Assembly: GCA_014651175.1 (NCBI GenBank) | Contig: BMWJ01000008.1 | Location: forward strand, 1 to 64,000 | Direction: 5' to 3' | DNA length: 64,000 bases | DNA from: Streptomyces clavifer | GTDB taxonomy: Bacteria; Actinomycetota; Actinomycetes; Streptomycetales; Streptomycetaceae | Shown here: piece after piece, positions 8,794-16,749 of the stretch | Layout of the letters: each line of letters starts with the position of its first letter | How positions within the stretch are numbered: the stretch's first letter is position 1 | The notes under the pieces: generated by a model | The model's input: only the letters and a program-made list of their open reading frames with translations | What the model was told of the DNA's origin: nothing | The model's database searches: none | Position numbers and translations under genes: made by a program

Positions 8794-9606
8794 TCAGCGC
8801 GGCGTGAACGCCGTCGGGGGCAGGCCCAGGATCGCCGTGAAGTCCCTGGCCAGATGTGCCTGGTCGCTGTACCCGAGATCGGCGGCGAGCCCCGCCCAGT
8901 CGGGCTCCGGGTCGCTCTCGGCGCGGTGCAGCGCCTCATGGATGCGGTGCCGGAGGATGACCCACTTGGGCCCGACCCCCACGTATGCGGAGAAGAGCCG
9001 CTGCAGCGAGCGCGTGGACAGCCCGCCCGCCCGGGCGAGCGCGTCGACGCGCAGCAGCGAGCGGTCCGTGCGGACGAGGTCGGCGAGCGCCGTCGCGTGC
9101 TCGGCCTGCGGGTCGGGCGGGGGGACCAGCGGCAGCAGGTACGCGTCGAGTGCGGTGACCCGCGCGTCCTCCCCGTCCGGATCCAGCACGGCCCCGACCG
9201 GCGGGGCCGCGAGCACCTCCGCCGCGGGGAGCCGCCGGCCGGTCCAGTCCGACACCGGCCGGCCCGGTGCGAACGGCCGGAAGGCGCCGGGCCGGAACTT
9301 CACTCCGCACACCCGCCCCCTGCCCTCCAGCCGTTGGCTGAACAGTCCGCGGACGATGCCGTGGACCTCGGCTCGGCCCGCCCGCTCCCCAGCGCTGCCG
9401 GCCTCGTGCCGTTCGAAGACGAGGTGGACGGAGGGGTGCGGCACCACGTGGGAGGTGTACGGCTCCGGAAGGTCCCAGTCGATCAGCCAGTAGTGCTCGA
9501 GGAAGGGGCGCAGCGCGGGAGCGGGTTCACGACGGCGGAAGCGCACGTGGGTGAAGAGGTCGGGGGCGTCGACGATGCCCCGCGTGTCGCGTCCGGATCC
9601 GGCCAT
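8794..9606 (-). CDS. AraC-family transcriptional regulator
   Basis: A 270-residue regulator. The N-terminal two-thirds has the DUF6597-like sensor pattern (RPFLEHYWLIDWDLPEPYTSH, PHPSVHLVFE). The C-terminal third contains two helix-turn-helix motifs: LARAGGLSTRSLQRLF and LGYSDQAHLARDF ending in PPTAF, the standard AraC end. Start is ATG 9606. It diverges from the mycothiol-type gene starting 84 nt away, so it may control that gene; the effector is unknown. Confidence 0.9.
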   Translation of the reverse strand: MAGSGRDTRGIVDAPDLFTHVRFRRREPAPALRPFLEHYWLIDWDLPEPYTSHVVPHPSVHLVFERHEAGSAGERAGRAEVHGIVRGLFSQRLEGRGRVCGVKFRPGAFRPFAPGRPVSDWTGRRLPAAEVLAAPPVGAVLDPDGEDARVTALDAYLLPLVPPPDPQAEHATALADLVRTDRSLLRVDALARAGGLSTRSLQRLFSAYVGVGPKWVILRHRIHEALHRAESDPEPDWAGLAADLGYSDQAHLARDFTAILGLPPTAFTPR

Positions 9607-9690
9607 GGACGGGATCCTAGGACGCGCTCGTGCCGCCGCTGTCGCGTTTCTTCAAGACGGGGTGCGCCGGACCGGCGCATCGTCGGAACC

Positions 9691-10263
9691 ATGAAGAAGA
9701 TCAGTGAGCTTCTGGACGCGGCGGCGGCGCGGGCGCGCCCTGTCGTACGGGGGACCGGCGACGTGGATCTGACCGCTCCCACGCCGTGCGCCGAGTACGA
9801 CGTGCGGGCCCTGCTGAACCACCTGTTCCTCGTCGTCGTGAACTTCCGGGCCCTGGCGGCCAGGCAGCCGGCCGACTTCAGCGGGACGCCGGACGTCGTC
9901 ACGGGGGACTGGCACGGCCGGTTCGACGAGGAGACGGCGAGCCTGGTGCGGGCCTGGGACGTCCCGGGGGCGGAGGACGGGGTGACCGGCGGCATGGGGC
10001 TGCCCGCCCGGACGGTGGGGCTCATGGTGCTGGGGGATCTGACGGTGCACGCCTGGGACCTGGCGCGGGCGACCGGACAGGACTTCGTGCCCGACCCGGC
10101 GGTGGTGGGGGAAGTGGGGCCGGGGCTGGCGGCGCTGGCCCCGCAGGCCCGGGAGATGAAGGTGTTCGGCGAGCCGTTCCCCGTACCGCCCGGCGTCACC
10201 GCCTTCGAGCGGGTGCTGGCCGTGACGGGCCGTGACCCCGGCTGGGCTCCGCCCCGCCGCTGA
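9691..10263 (+). CDS. TIGR03086/maleylpyruvate isomerase-type metal-binding protein
   Basis: A 190-residue DinB-like four-helix protein. Helix 1 carries DLTAPTPCAEYDVRALLNHL, the conserved metal-histidine region, and a second histidine lies in DLTVHAWDLARATG, the hallmark of TIGR03086 proteins. Members of the broader mycothiol-dependent family use mycothiol for isomerisation or detoxification; this member's substrate is unknown. The ATG at 9691 is 84 nt from the divergent AraC start. Its last 68 nt overlap the convergent small membrane protein gene. Confidence 0.85.
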   Translation: MKKISELLDAAAARARPVVRGTGDVDLTAPTPCAEYDVRALLNHLFLVVVNFRALAARQPADFSGTPDVVTGDWHGRFDEETASLVRAWDVPGAEDGVTGGMGLPARTVGLMVLGDLTVHAWDLARATGQDFVPDPAVVGEVGPGLAALAPQAREMKVFGEPFPVPPGVTAFERVLAVTGRDPGWAPPRR

Positions 10264-10513
10264 CACGGGGGGCCGCCGGGGCCGGACGCGGCGCGGCCGG
10301 GTTCTCGTAGAACGCCCCCAGGCAGGTGTACGCGCCGTCGATGACGGCCCCGGCCCGCAGCAGTGCGTCCTGTGCGGCGAGCCGGTGCGCCTGACGGGTG
10401 TACGGGGACGGCGGCGCCGGGTGCCGGCGCCGCCGACGGCGGTCGCACGCCGCGTGGACACCACTGGCGAGGATCAGGAGCGGAACGGACAGGGCCAGCA
10501 GGACGTCGCCCAC
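10196..10513 (-). CDS. Small membrane-anchored protein of unknown function
   Basis: A 105-residue frame whose GTG at 10513 is preceded by a very strong GGAGGAGG Shine-Dalgarno. Residues 3-22 are one hydrophobic helix, then a very basic CDRRRRRRH segment and a short conserved-looking stretch TRQAHRLAAQDALLRAG...AYTCLGAFYENP. The last 30 residues are Pro/Arg-rich and overlap the 3' end of the convergent gene; an ancestral stop may have been lost. I do not recognise a family. Support comes from the ribosome binding site and the membrane helix. Confidence 0.5.
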   Translation of the reverse strand: MGDVLLALSVPLLILASGVHAACDRRRRRRHPAPPSPYTRQAHRLAAQDALLRAGAVIDGAYTCLGAFYENPAAPRPAPAAPRVSGGAEPSRGHGPSRPAPARRR

Positions 10514-10665
10514 GGCGGGCCTCCTCCGGTGTCGGTGCTCCTTGCATCGGCACGGCCGGAGGGGGCGCTGGAGATCATTCTTCGGCCAATGAATGGCTGG
10601 AGCAGGCCGTTACGGGGTGATGGCCTCGGCCCTTCCCCGCATCGCGGGCCGGGCCTCGTCGTCGG

Positions 10666-11076
10666 CTACACCTCGGGCGGGCCGGTCCGCTCCAGGCGGC
10701 GGCGGAGCGTTCCGGCGAACTCCTCGGCCCGTGCCAGCTGGGTCCGCAGCTTGAGCACCTGCTCGGACGCGGCCCGTTCGTAGGCGCGTACCCGCTCCAG
10801 GAGCGCGTCGCGCTCCTCCGGCACCCCCTCCCCGTCGCGGTCGAGGCAGTCGATCGCTTCGAGCAGGTCCCGCATCTCCTCCAGGGTGAAGCCGAGCGGT
10901 TTCATCCGGCGGACGACCATCAGCCGGTCGACATCGGCCTCGGTGTAGAGGCGGAACCCGCCCCGGGAGCGGGCGGAGGGGACCACGAGCCCCGACTCCT
11001 CGTAGTGCCGGATCGTGCGCAGCGACAGCTCGGTCCGTGCGGCGACCTCGCCGATCTGCATGTGCTCGCTGCCCAC
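10666..11076 (-). CDS. MerR-family transcriptional regulator
   Basis: A 136-residue regulator. GTG 11076 has AAGGG at 7 nt; ATG 11061 is an alternative that begins MQIGEVAART. The winged HTH shows IGEVAARTELSLRTIRHYEESG and GGFRLYTEADVDRL, then a coiled-coil dimerisation helix from about residue 75. There is no cysteine pattern for metal sensing, and the C-terminal effector domain is short. A perfect 22-bp palindrome 54 nt upstream of the GTG is its probable operator. Confidence 0.9.
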   Translation of the reverse strand: MGSEHMQIGEVAARTELSLRTIRHYEESGLVVPSARSRGGFRLYTEADVDRLMVVRRMKPLGFTLEEMRDLLEAIDCLDRDGEGVPEERDALLERVRAYERAASEQVLKLRTQLARAEEFAGTLRRRLERTGPPEV

Positions 11077-11393
11077 TGGGGTGCCCTTCCCGCATCTCGC
11101 CGTGGCCACGATCGGACGGCGCTCCGATCTCTACCCTAACGTTAGGGTAGAGTTGCTCAGCGCCCGCGCACCCCGGCCGGACCGATGATGCCTCCGGCGC
11201 CCCTTCGTTCCTGACGGGGCGTGCGCCCCCGGGTCGTGGCGGTACGCCGCCCCGGGCGGCGGCCGCCCGAGCTGCCCGTCCCCTACCCCCGTCCGCCGCC
11301 GCGGACGGCCTGCGGCACGCCGTCCGGCCCCGCAGCCCACGCACGCCCCACGGTGCCGCCGGGTGTGCCCGAGTACGACAGGTCCTGCTCCCC
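11077..11393. other. Divergent merR-sulP intergenic region (317 nt)
   Basis: Contains the 22-bp palindrome at 11130-11151 and otherwise GC-rich sequence without a convincing gene. Promoters for both flanking genes must lie here. Confidence 0.5.
11130..11151. promoter_or_regulatory. Perfect 22-bp palindrome, likely MerR operator
   Basis: The two 11-nt halves (TCTACCCTAAC and its exact complement) abut with no spacer. MerR proteins bind such dyads between -35 and -10 elements. TAGAGA/TAGAGT hexamers at both edges could serve as -10 boxes for the two directions. Confidence 0.65.
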
Positions 11394-12896
11394 TTGTCCT
11401 CTTCCGTACTGTCGCCGGCCGGCCGGCTCCGCGGTCACCGTCCGCCCTGGCTGTCCCCGAAGGTCTTCCGGACCGAGGCCCTGGCCGGACTCGTCGTGGG
11501 CCTGGCGCTGATCCCCGAGGCCATCTCGTTCTCGATCATCGCCGGGGTCGATCCGGCGGTCGGCCTGTTCGCGTCGTTCACCATGGCCGTCGTCATCTCC
11601 TTCGTCGGCGGCAGGCCCGCCATGATCTCCGCGGCCACCGGCGCGGTCGCCCTGGTCATCGCCCCGCTCAACCGGGAGCACGGCTTCGGCTATCTGATCG
11701 CGGGCGTCATCCTCGGAGGGGTCTTCCAGATCGTCCTCGGGGCGCTCGGCGTCGCCAGGCTGATGCGTTTCGTGCCCCGCAGCGTGATGGTCGGCTTCGT
11801 CAACTCGCTGGCGATCCTGGTCTTCCTGGGACAGGTCCCCCACCTCGCTGACGTGCCCTGGGCGGTGTACCCGCTGGTCGTCGGCGGGCTGGCGCTGATG
11901 GTGTTCCTCCCCAAGATCACCGAGACGGTCCCGGCCCCGCTGGTGTCCATCGTCGTCCTCACCGTGATCACCGTCGCCGCGGGCATCGCCGTACCGACGG
12001 TCGGCGACGAGGGCGAGCTGCCCTCGTCGCTCCCCGTGCCCGGACTGCCGGACGTGCCGCTCACCCTGGACACGCTGAGCACGATCGCGCCCTACGCGTT
12101 CGCGATGGCGCTGGTCGGCCTGATGGAGTCGCTGATGACGGCCAAGCTGGTCGACGAGATCACCGACACCCACTCCAGCAAGACCCGCGAGTCCATCGGA
12201 CAGGGCATCGCCAACATCGTGACCGGGTTCTTCGGCGGCATGGGCGGCTGCGCGATGATCGGCCAGACCATGATCAACGTGCGGGTCTCCGGTGCCCGGA
12301 CCCGGCTGTCCACGTTCCTCGCCGGTACGTTCCTGATGGTGCTCTGCATCGTCTTCGGGCCGGTCGTCTCCGACATCCCGATGGCGGCCCTCGTCGCGGT
12401 CATGGTCATGGTGTGCTTCGCGACCTTCGACTGGCACTCCATCGCGCCCCGGACGCTCAGGCGGATGCCCGCGGGCGAGATCACGGTCATGGTCGTCACC
12501 GTGGTCTGCGTCGTCGCCACCGAGAACCTCGCCGTCGGTGTGGTCGTCGGCTCGATCACCGCGATGGTCATCTTCGCGAAGCGGGTCGCCCATTTCGCCG
12601 ACGTCACCGCGGTCACCGATCCGGACGGCAGTCGCGTCGTCTACTCCGTCACCGGCGAGCTCTTCTTCGCCTCGTCCAATGACCTGGTCGGCCGGTTCGC
12701 CTACGCCACCGACCCCGACCGCGTCGTCGTCGACCTGTCCGCCGCGCACATCTGGGACGCCTCCTCGGTCGCGACGCTGGACGCCGTCACGACCAAGTAC
12801 GCCCAGCGGGGGAAGCAGGTGGAGATCATCGGGCTGAACGAGCAGAGTGCCGATCTCCACGGCGCCCTCAGCGGCAGGCTCTCCGGCGGGAGCTGA
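11394..12896 (+). CDS. SulP-family anion transporter with STAS domain
   Basis: A 500-residue membrane transporter. Ten or more TM helices fill residues 25-390; the SulP signature GLALIPEAISFSIIAGVDP is in helix 1-2, with a second conserved segment ANIVTGFFGGMGGCAMIGQT. Residues about 400-495 form a cytoplasmic STAS domain (VVVDLSAAHIWDASSVATLD). The family moves sulfate, bicarbonate or dicarboxylates, usually with H+ or Na+; the substrate is unspecified. The only available start is TTG 11394 with a poor Shine-Dalgarno; the N-terminus fits the family from there. Divergent from merR. Confidence 0.88.
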   Translation: MSSSVLSPAGRLRGHRPPWLSPKVFRTEALAGLVVGLALIPEAISFSIIAGVDPAVGLFASFTMAVVISFVGGRPAMISAATGAVALVIAPLNREHGFGYLIAGVILGGVFQIVLGALGVARLMRFVPRSVMVGFVNSLAILVFLGQVPHLADVPWAVYPLVVGGLALMVFLPKITETVPAPLVSIVVLTVITVAAGIAVPTVGDEGELPSSLPVPGLPDVPLTLDTLSTIAPYAFAMALVGLMESLMTAKLVDEITDTHSSKTRESIGQGIANIVTGFFGGMGGCAMIGQTMINVRVSGARTRLSTFLAGTFLMVLCIVFGPVVSDIPMAALVAVMVMVCFATFDWHSIAPRTLRRMPAGEITVMVVTVVCVVATENLAVGVVVGSITAMVIFAKRVAHFADVTAVTDPDGSRVVYSVTGELFFASSNDLVGRFAYATDPDRVVVDLSAAHIWDASSVATLDAVTTKYAQRGKQVEIIGLNEQSADLHGALSGRLSGGS

Positions 12897-13069
12897 GGTG
12901 CGCCGAGCCGGTGGGCCGCGCGGCCCGGCGCGTTCCAGGACCGTCCGGGTGCCAGGGGGCCGGGCCCGCACGGAGCCGTCGGGGACGCGGGGTGCCGGCG
13001 TGCGGGAGCCTTCCCGGGCGCGGTGCGGGAGCCTCCCGGACCGCGGTGCGAGCGCCGGTGCGGGAGCTT

Positions 13070-13570
13070 CTACGCGGTGTGGCGGCGGTCGGGCGTGCGG
13101 CCTGCCGACTGCGTCGACCCGCCCACCACCTCGCAGAACGCCGTGAGGCCGGTGGCGAAGGCACGGCACTCGGCCGGTGTCATGTCGCCCATCGCCTGAC
13201 GCAGGAACCGCTCCCGGCGGCGCCTGAGCTCCCCCAGGTGTGCCCGACCGACGTCGGTGAGCCGCAGCTGGATCTCGCGGCGGTCCTCCACCCGGGGGTT
13301 CCTGCTCAGGAAACCGGTTGCCTGGAGCCGGTCGCACAGGCGGCTCACGGACGGCGCGGCCATGGTGAGCCGGCGCCCGAGATCGCGCATGTTGATCCCC
13401 GGCTCACGCTCGACGACGTACATCACACGGGTCTGGGTCTGCGAGACGGGGGCACTGTCGAAGGCGTCCCGGCTGCTCTCCCAGGCGGTCTGGATGAGTT
13501 CCAGCAGCTGCTCAGCGCCGAGAATGCCGTCGGATGCCTCCTGTGGGGCAGGGGCGGGATCCTCTCGCAT
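13070..13570 (-). CDS. MarR-family transcriptional regulator
   Basis: A 166-residue winged-helix regulator. HTH: INMRDLGRRLTMAAPSVSRLCDRLQATGFL; the wing is NPRVEDRREIQLRLTDVG, the DR motif of MarR proteins. ATG 13570 follows GGGAG. It is divergent from the SpoIIE phosphatase gene that begins 76 nt away and so may regulate the signalling block to its right (inference from position). Confidence 0.88.
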   Translation of the reverse strand: MREDPAPAPQEASDGILGAEQLLELIQTAWESSRDAFDSAPVSQTQTRVMYVVEREPGINMRDLGRRLTMAAPSVSRLCDRLQATGFLSRNPRVEDRREIQLRLTDVGRAHLGELRRRRERFLRQAMGDMTPAECRAFATGLTAFCEVVGGSTQSAGRTPDRRHTA

Positions 13571-13646
13571 GTGACACTCCCGAGTGAGCCTCTGTGGACC
13601 GTGCCGGCTGGTCGGTGTGAGCAGTCGCAGAATCGAAGATAGGCCA

Positions 13647-14855
13647 ATGGAAGCAGGACGTGTACAAGTGGACAGACCCAGCGCGGTCGAACGCACCTTG
13701 CGTGAGGCCGCGCCGCACCAGGTTTTCGACGTGCTGCGCTCGCTGATCGAGCGGCGGCACCAGGCAGTGGGTGTCGAGCTGCTGCTCGCCGACTACTCCA
13801 TGTCCCGGCTCCAGCCGGTGGGAGACCTTCCTCATACCGGCGCACCGCTGTCGGTCCATGACAGCGCGGCCGGCCGGGCCTTCGGGGCCCAGCAGCCGCA
13901 CTGCGTGTCCGACCGGGCCGCCTCCACCACGACGGTGCACCTGCCGGTCAGTGTCCGCGGCGACCGGCTGGGAGTGCTGAGCGTCACTCTGCCCGGCGGG
14001 GACGGCGAGGAACCCGCCGCGGGAGTACTGGAGGATCTGCGGGGGTACGCGGACGCGCTGGCCCACGAGGTCGTCGTCGCGGAGCGGGACACCGACCTGT
14101 TCCTCAGGGCCCGCCGGGCGGAACGCCTGACGCTGGCCGCGGAGATGCAGTGGCAGCTCCTGCCCGGGCGCTCCTGTGCCCGCGAGGAGTACGGCATCGG
14201 CGCCCAACTGGCCCCGGCCTACGCCATCCACGGAGACAGCTTCGACTGGTCCGCGTCCGCCGACGACCTCGTCCTGACCGTCAACAACGGCATGGGCGAG
14301 GGCATCGACGCGGCGCTGCTCACCAACCTGGCGGTCAACGCCCTGCGCAACGCCCGCCGGGCAGGCCTGGGCCTGGCGGACCAGGCGTACCTGGCGGACC
14401 AGGCGGTCTACGGCCAGCACGGGGGGAGCCAGTACCTGGCCGCCCTCCTGCTCCGCTTCGACCTGGCCACCGGCAACGTGGAGATCATCGACGCCGGATC
14501 GCCGCGCGTCTGGCGGTTGCGGGCGGGGACGGTCGAGCCCGTCGAGCTGGAGGCCCAGATGCCGCTGGGGATGTTCCAGGACACGGTCTACACCGTGCAG
14601 GACTTCAGGGTCGAACCCGGCGACCGGCTGTTCTTCGTGAGCGACGGGGTGTACGACGCCCTGTCACCGGCGGGGGAGAAGTACAGCCTGCGCGCCCTGA
14701 CCCGGGTGATTACCGACACACGGCTGCTGCCGGCGTCGCAGGTACCGAGCGCCGTGCTGGAGGCACTGCTGGGGCACCGTGGAAGTGGCGGCCCGGCGAC
14801 GGACGACGCGTTGGTCGTCTGTCTCGACTGGCACGGACGCCCGGGGGCGGGCTGA
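13647..14855 (+). CDS. SpoIIE/PP2C-type phosphatase with altered metal site
   Basis: A 402-residue protein. The N-terminal half (to about residue 170) is GAF-like (AVGVELLLADYSMSRLQPVG, VHLPVSVRGDRLGVLSVTLP). The C-terminal half is a PP2C/SpoIIE domain of the kind that dephosphorylates STAS anti-anti-sigma factors. It has GDSFDW where active enzymes have GDFYD, VSDGVYDAL for the third motif, and DDALVVCL at the end. In the second metal motif the usual aspartate is asparagine (N214 in VNNGMGEG), so activity may be reduced or absent. Start ATG 13647; the GTGs at 13660 and 13669 are not obviously better. First gene of the partner-switching block. Confidence 0.85.
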   Translation: MEAGRVQVDRPSAVERTLREAAPHQVFDVLRSLIERRHQAVGVELLLADYSMSRLQPVGDLPHTGAPLSVHDSAAGRAFGAQQPHCVSDRAASTTTVHLPVSVRGDRLGVLSVTLPGGDGEEPAAGVLEDLRGYADALAHEVVVAERDTDLFLRARRAERLTLAAEMQWQLLPGRSCAREEYGIGAQLAPAYAIHGDSFDWSASADDLVLTVNNGMGEGIDAALLTNLAVNALRNARRAGLGLADQAYLADQAVYGQHGGSQYLAALLLRFDLATGNVEIIDAGSPRVWRLRAGTVEPVELEAQMPLGMFQDTVYTVQDFRVEPGDRLFFVSDGVYDALSPAGEKYSLRALTRVITDTRLLPASQVPSAVLEALLGHRGSGGPATDDALVVCLDWHGRPGAG

Positions 14856-14910
14856 GAGCGGGCGGACGGGGACTACGAGGGCGCAGGGCGGGCACGCGTA
14901 GCCGAGGTGT

Positions 14911-14947
14911 GCGCATCACGTGAAGCTTCGCGGCGGGTGTGATGCGC
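14911..14947. terminator. Inverted repeat after first SpoIIE gene
   Basis: Nine-bp arms (GCGCATCAC at 14911-14919 with 14939-14947) and a 19-nt loop lie 56 nt beyond the stop codon. It may be a weak terminator or an operator for the next gene. Confidence 0.4.
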
Positions 14948-14982
14948 GTACCGCCGTACACCTTCCTCCGGAGGAGGGTGCG

Positions 14983-15010
14983 GGTTGCCATCCGTGCCCT
15001 GCGTGGGCAA
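14983..15010 (+). promoter_or_regulatory. Possible SigB/SigH-type stress promoter
   Basis: GGTTGC (14983-14988), a 16-nt spacer and GGGCAA (15005-15010) loosely fit the GGTTT-N14-16-GGGTAT form used by Streptomyces SigB-family factors. It would drive the second SpoIIE gene. The match is imperfect, so this is speculative. Confidence 0.25.
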
Positions 15011-15081
15011 TGGTTGCCGAAGGGAAAGTAATTTTCGTCCAGTTGGAAGGTGGTGCGACTCGCCCCGGCGGGTCCCCCCTC

Positions 15082-16749
15082 ATGGCTCCTCCGAAGGAAC
15101 AGATCGCTACGAGAACGCACCAACGGTCCACGTCCGCCGACTGGGCCATGGCCCCGTACCCGGTGCTCGTCGCCGACAGGGCCGGAGCCGTCGTCGACGC
15201 CAATCCGGCGGCGGTACTGCTGCTCGACGGTGCGGCGCGAGGCACGGCACTGTCCGCGTCGGCGCCGTCCTGGCTGGTACGGGCCCACGAGGAGACCACG
15301 CGCCCCTCCCGCCCGGCAGCAGACGTGGACCGGCAGGTCTTCCGGGGTGAGATCGGCGCGCAGAGCTTCGAGGCGCATCCGACCCCGGCCCAGGACGGGA
15401 ACGTGGTCTGGTGGCTGGTCGACGACACCGACCGGCGGCTCGCGGAAGTGGAACTCGCCACGGAGCGGGAGCGCACGACCTTCCTGGCCGAGGCGTCGAA
15501 CGTCCTGCTGGCCTCCCTGAACACCGACCGCTGCATGCAGGCCACCGCCCAGCTCGCCTCCCGGCACATCGCCGACGCCGCGGTCGTCATCGCACCCGCC
15601 GTGGGACGGAACCTCCCGATGGCGTACGCGGTCGGGGGCGGGGCGGCGGTCCGCGGCACCGTGGTGGCGGATCCGGACCAGGTCCCCGGCCTGAGCGAGG
15701 CGCTGCAGGGCTTCCCGCCCGTTCCCTCCCGGTGGATCGACCCGGCGACGCTGCCCGACTGGGTGCTCCCGGAAGGGTTCAACGGTCCCGTCGCGTCGGC
15801 GTCCGTCACCCCGCTCCCGGGCCACGGCGTCCCGGCGGGCGTCCTGATCCTGCTGCGCAGTACGGGTTCCTCCGAGTTCAGCGAGAGCGAGGAGGTCTTC
15901 GCCCGGCTGTTCGCCGCCCGGGCCGGTGCGGCCCTGTCCGCCGCACGCCTCTACGCGGAACAGAGCGGCATAACCCGCACCCTGATGCGGGATCTGCTGC
16001 CGCCCCGGCTGCACCGGGTGAACGGTGTGGAGTTCGCCGGCGGCTACCAGCCCGCAGCCGCGCGGGACCGGGTCGGCGGTGACTTCTACGACGTGCACCC
16101 GGGCAGCACGCCCGACGCCCCGTCCCTGGCGGTCCTCGGAGACGTCTGCGGCAAGGGCCTGGACGCGGCCGTGCTCACCGGCAAGATCCGCAACACGCTC
16201 CAGGCACTGACGCCGATGGCGGACGACCACGAACGGATGCTGCGGCTCCTCGACGGCGCTCTCCTCAATTCGCACCACACCCGGTTCGCGACCCTGGTGA
16301 TGGCTTCGGTCCAGCGGACCGGGAACCGGGTGCGCCTGCGGCTGACGTCGGCCGGCCACCCCGCCCCCCTGGTGGTCCGCAACGACGGCAGGGTCGAGGA
16401 GATCGACACCCGCGGCACCCTCGTCGGGGCCCTGCCCCACATCGATGCCCGGACCGTGGAGACCTACCTCCGCCCGGGCGAGACGTGCCTGCTCTACACC
16501 GACGGCGTCACCGAAGCGCGCGGCGGGCCCCTCGGCGACGAACTGTTCGGCGAGGAGCGGCTGATGCGGGCCCTCGCGGAGTGCGGGGGCATGCCCGGCC
16601 AGGCGGTCGTCGAGCGCATCCAGATGCTCGCGTCCCAGTGGCTGCACGACGGCCGGCACGACGACATGGCGCTCGTCGCGATCACCGCACCGCAGACGAC
16701 GCACCTGAGCGCGGTGGACGGCCACACCCGGGGCAGGTACACGGCATGA
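15082..16749 (+). CDS. SpoIIE/PP2C-type phosphatase with PAS- and GAF-like sensors
   Basis: A 555-residue signalling phosphatase. Residues 15-90 are PAS-like (YPVLVADRAGAVVDANPAAVLLL). Residues 130-300 are GAF-like (FLAEASNVLLASLNTDRCMQA to the PAGVLILLRS strand). The SpoIIE domain follows with every metal-binding element: VGGDFYDV, LGDVCGKGLDAA, LLYTDGVTEARGG and HDDMALVAI. It should dephosphorylate a serine on a STAS partner. ATG 15082 is preferred although its Shine-Dalgarno is weak; the frame stays open to 14920. Its TGA overlaps the ATG of the cobalamin-binding gene (ATGA), implying translational coupling. Confidence 0.88.
   Translation: MAPPKEQIATRTHQRSTSADWAMAPYPVLVADRAGAVVDANPAAVLLLDGAARGTALSASAPSWLVRAHEETTRPSRPAADVDRQVFRGEIGAQSFEAHPTPAQDGNVVWWLVDDTDRRLAEVELATERERTTFLAEASNVLLASLNTDRCMQATAQLASRHIADAAVVIAPAVGRNLPMAYAVGGGAAVRGTVVADPDQVPGLSEALQGFPPVPSRWIDPATLPDWVLPEGFNGPVASASVTPLPGHGVPAGVLILLRSTGSSEFSESEEVFARLFAARAGAALSAARLYAEQSGITRTLMRDLLPPRLHRVNGVEFAGGYQPAAARDRVGGDFYDVHPGSTPDAPSLAVLGDVCGKGLDAAVLTGKIRNTLQALTPMADDHERMLRLLDGALLNSHHTRFATLVMASVQRTGNRVRLRLTSAGHPAPLVVRNDGRVEEIDTRGTLVGALPHIDARTVETYLRPGETCLLYTDGVTEARGGPLGDELFGEERLMRALAECGGMPGQAVVERIQMLASQWLHDGRHDDMALVAITAPQTTHLSAVDGHTRGRYTA

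Noticed and set aside
11283-13337. 684-codon reverse frame over the SulP gene
   Set aside because: His/Asp/Gly-rich shadow; the + strand encodes a clear SulP transporter.
14710-16725. 671-codon reverse frame over the second SpoIIE phosphatase
   Set aside because: Shadow of the + strand gene with no recognisable motif and Gly/Arg/Val-rich composition.
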